From positions 1 to 64,000 of the forward strand of contig NZ_JARVKW010000012.1 in assembly GCF_029813775.1 (NCBI RefSeq): a stretch of 64,000 nt of DNA, in the 5' to 3' direction. Positions 63,397-64,000 of the stretch are shown in pieces (position 1 is the stretch's first letter; the number at the start of each line of letters is the position of its first letter). A program made the translations under genes and the position numbers. The stretch is from Streptomyces sp. DH24 (GTDB lineage Bacteria; Actinomycetota; Actinomycetes; Streptomycetales; Streptomycetaceae). The notes below the pieces were generated by a model, which ran no database searches, was not told where the DNA came from, and worked only from the letters and a program-made list of their open reading frames with translations.

Positions 63397-64000
63397 TCAG
63401 TAGGCGAGGCGGGTGGTGGAGTCGAGGACGGAGTAGGTGGCGTCGTCCAGGACCCAGACGGAGTCGTTGGCCGAGGCCGACGTGTGGAACTGGATCAGGT
63501 GCGAGGCCTCTTTGATGGTCTCGGCGTAGCCCTCGACGGTGACCCGCAACGCCGAGGCCGGCGCCTGGGCAGGCAGGTCGTACACGCTGAAGTAGCTGGA
63601 GATGTCGGCGTCGAGGATGTCGAGATAGTTCGGCATCGTGTGCGCCTCGACGGCCACCTCGCGCAACTCCGGGCCCGGGTTGGCGTAGCGGGACACCAGC
63701 CAGTACGCGGCGTCCAGCACCGAGTTGTCCGACGTTTTCAGCACGCTGAGCTGCTGCGGGTAGGCGCCGAACGCGAGGACGGACGCCGGGGCAGTAACCC
63801 GCTGCGTCGCGCCGCCCGGCCGGGACGCCTCAACGTCGTTGACCAGCTTCTGGTCGTCGTCGGCCAGCTGCACCCGCGAGGTTTCCAGGTCCGCGTAGGA
63901 GATGGTGAACACCTCGGACGACGGGTCGGGGTTGTAGCGCAGATCCCGGGACTGGTAGCCGAGGCCGTACCAGTCCCGCTCCGCGTACAGCCGGGCCGAC
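63397..64000 (-). CDS. C-terminal part of a phage structural protein (5' end outside window)
   Basis: About 201 codons are open from the right edge. Reads SARLYAERDWYGLGYQSRDL and RYNPDPSSEVFTISYADLET, then beta-rich sequence ending DDATYSVLDSTTRLAY. A GTG at 63912 is inside the frame and not the start. The gene continues to the right. Placement upstream of tail-fibre-like and lysis genes suits a minor tail protein. Confidence 0.7.
   Translation of the reverse strand, partial: SARLYAERDWYGLGYQSRDLRYNPDPSSEVFTISYADLETSRVQLADDDQKLVNDVEASRPGGATQRVTAPASVLAFGAYPQQLSVLKTSDNSVLDAAYWLVSRYANPGPELREVAVEAHTMPNYLDILDADISSYFSVYDLPAQAPASALRVTVEGYAETIKEASHLIQFHTSASANDSVWVLDDATYSVLDSTTRLAY

Overview
The window is a stretch of Streptomyces chromosome. 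Base composition is very GC-rich, codons end in G or C, GTG and TTG starts are frequent, and many genes are typical of the genus: wblA, a Streptomyces-length crp, an AfsR-like SARP, ssd and a 6C RNA. From memory, the gene order follows the core of S. coelicolor from about SCO3621 down to SCO3556, with accessory material at two places. No alignment could be run, so synteny and family names rest on recognition of the translated proteins.

Layout. 1-5.4 kb: the end of a membrane Ser/Thr kinase-like protein, a PstS-like binding protein, a SLATT membrane protein, then ybaB-recR-DUF5063. 5.7-10.5 kb: aspartate kinase (with an internal start for a beta subunit) and asd, a SigE-family sigma factor and its coupled membrane partner. 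10.5-16 kb: SURF1, an S9 peptidase and small genes. 16-21.3 kb: an AfsR-like regulator whose ATPase domain carries a repetitive insertion, convergent with a DrrAB-type ABC exporter.

21.5-26.8 kb is an accessory region ending at tRNA-Pro(CGG). It holds a helix-turn-helix protein, tandem repeats, a NucS-like nuclease, a decayed flavoprotein remnant, and a two-gene operon in which an HTH-DUF488 fusion precedes a protein I do not recognise. This operon is the best candidate here for an undescribed system.

26.9-55.2 kb is mostly core: Pr6Pr, phosphoesterase, YqeY, class A PBP, wblA, paired ArsA-like ATPases, DUF4177-RidA, NUDIX-MBL, crp, nth with a lysine/alanine-rich tail, CoA-type NUDIX, MarP protease, epoxide hydrolase, a holin-superfamily protein, nhaA, acs, a SulP-carbonic anhydrase fusion, a deacetylase-like lipoprotein, a CooC-like ATPase, a degenerate Fic protein and a HAD phosphatase. 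A 6C RNA lies between the HAD gene and ssd.

57.9-64 kb: the tadA/cpaF ATPase gene breaks off inside its Walker A motif. What follows is a prophage end with all genes on the minus strand: structural proteins, endolysin, holin, a coiled-coil protein, a collagen-like membrane protein, then an XRE regulator with two small Cys-rich proteins next to the attachment site. The prophage continues past the right edge.

At least eight genes show a -10 hexamer six or seven bases before the start codon, the arrangement expected of leaderless mRNAs.
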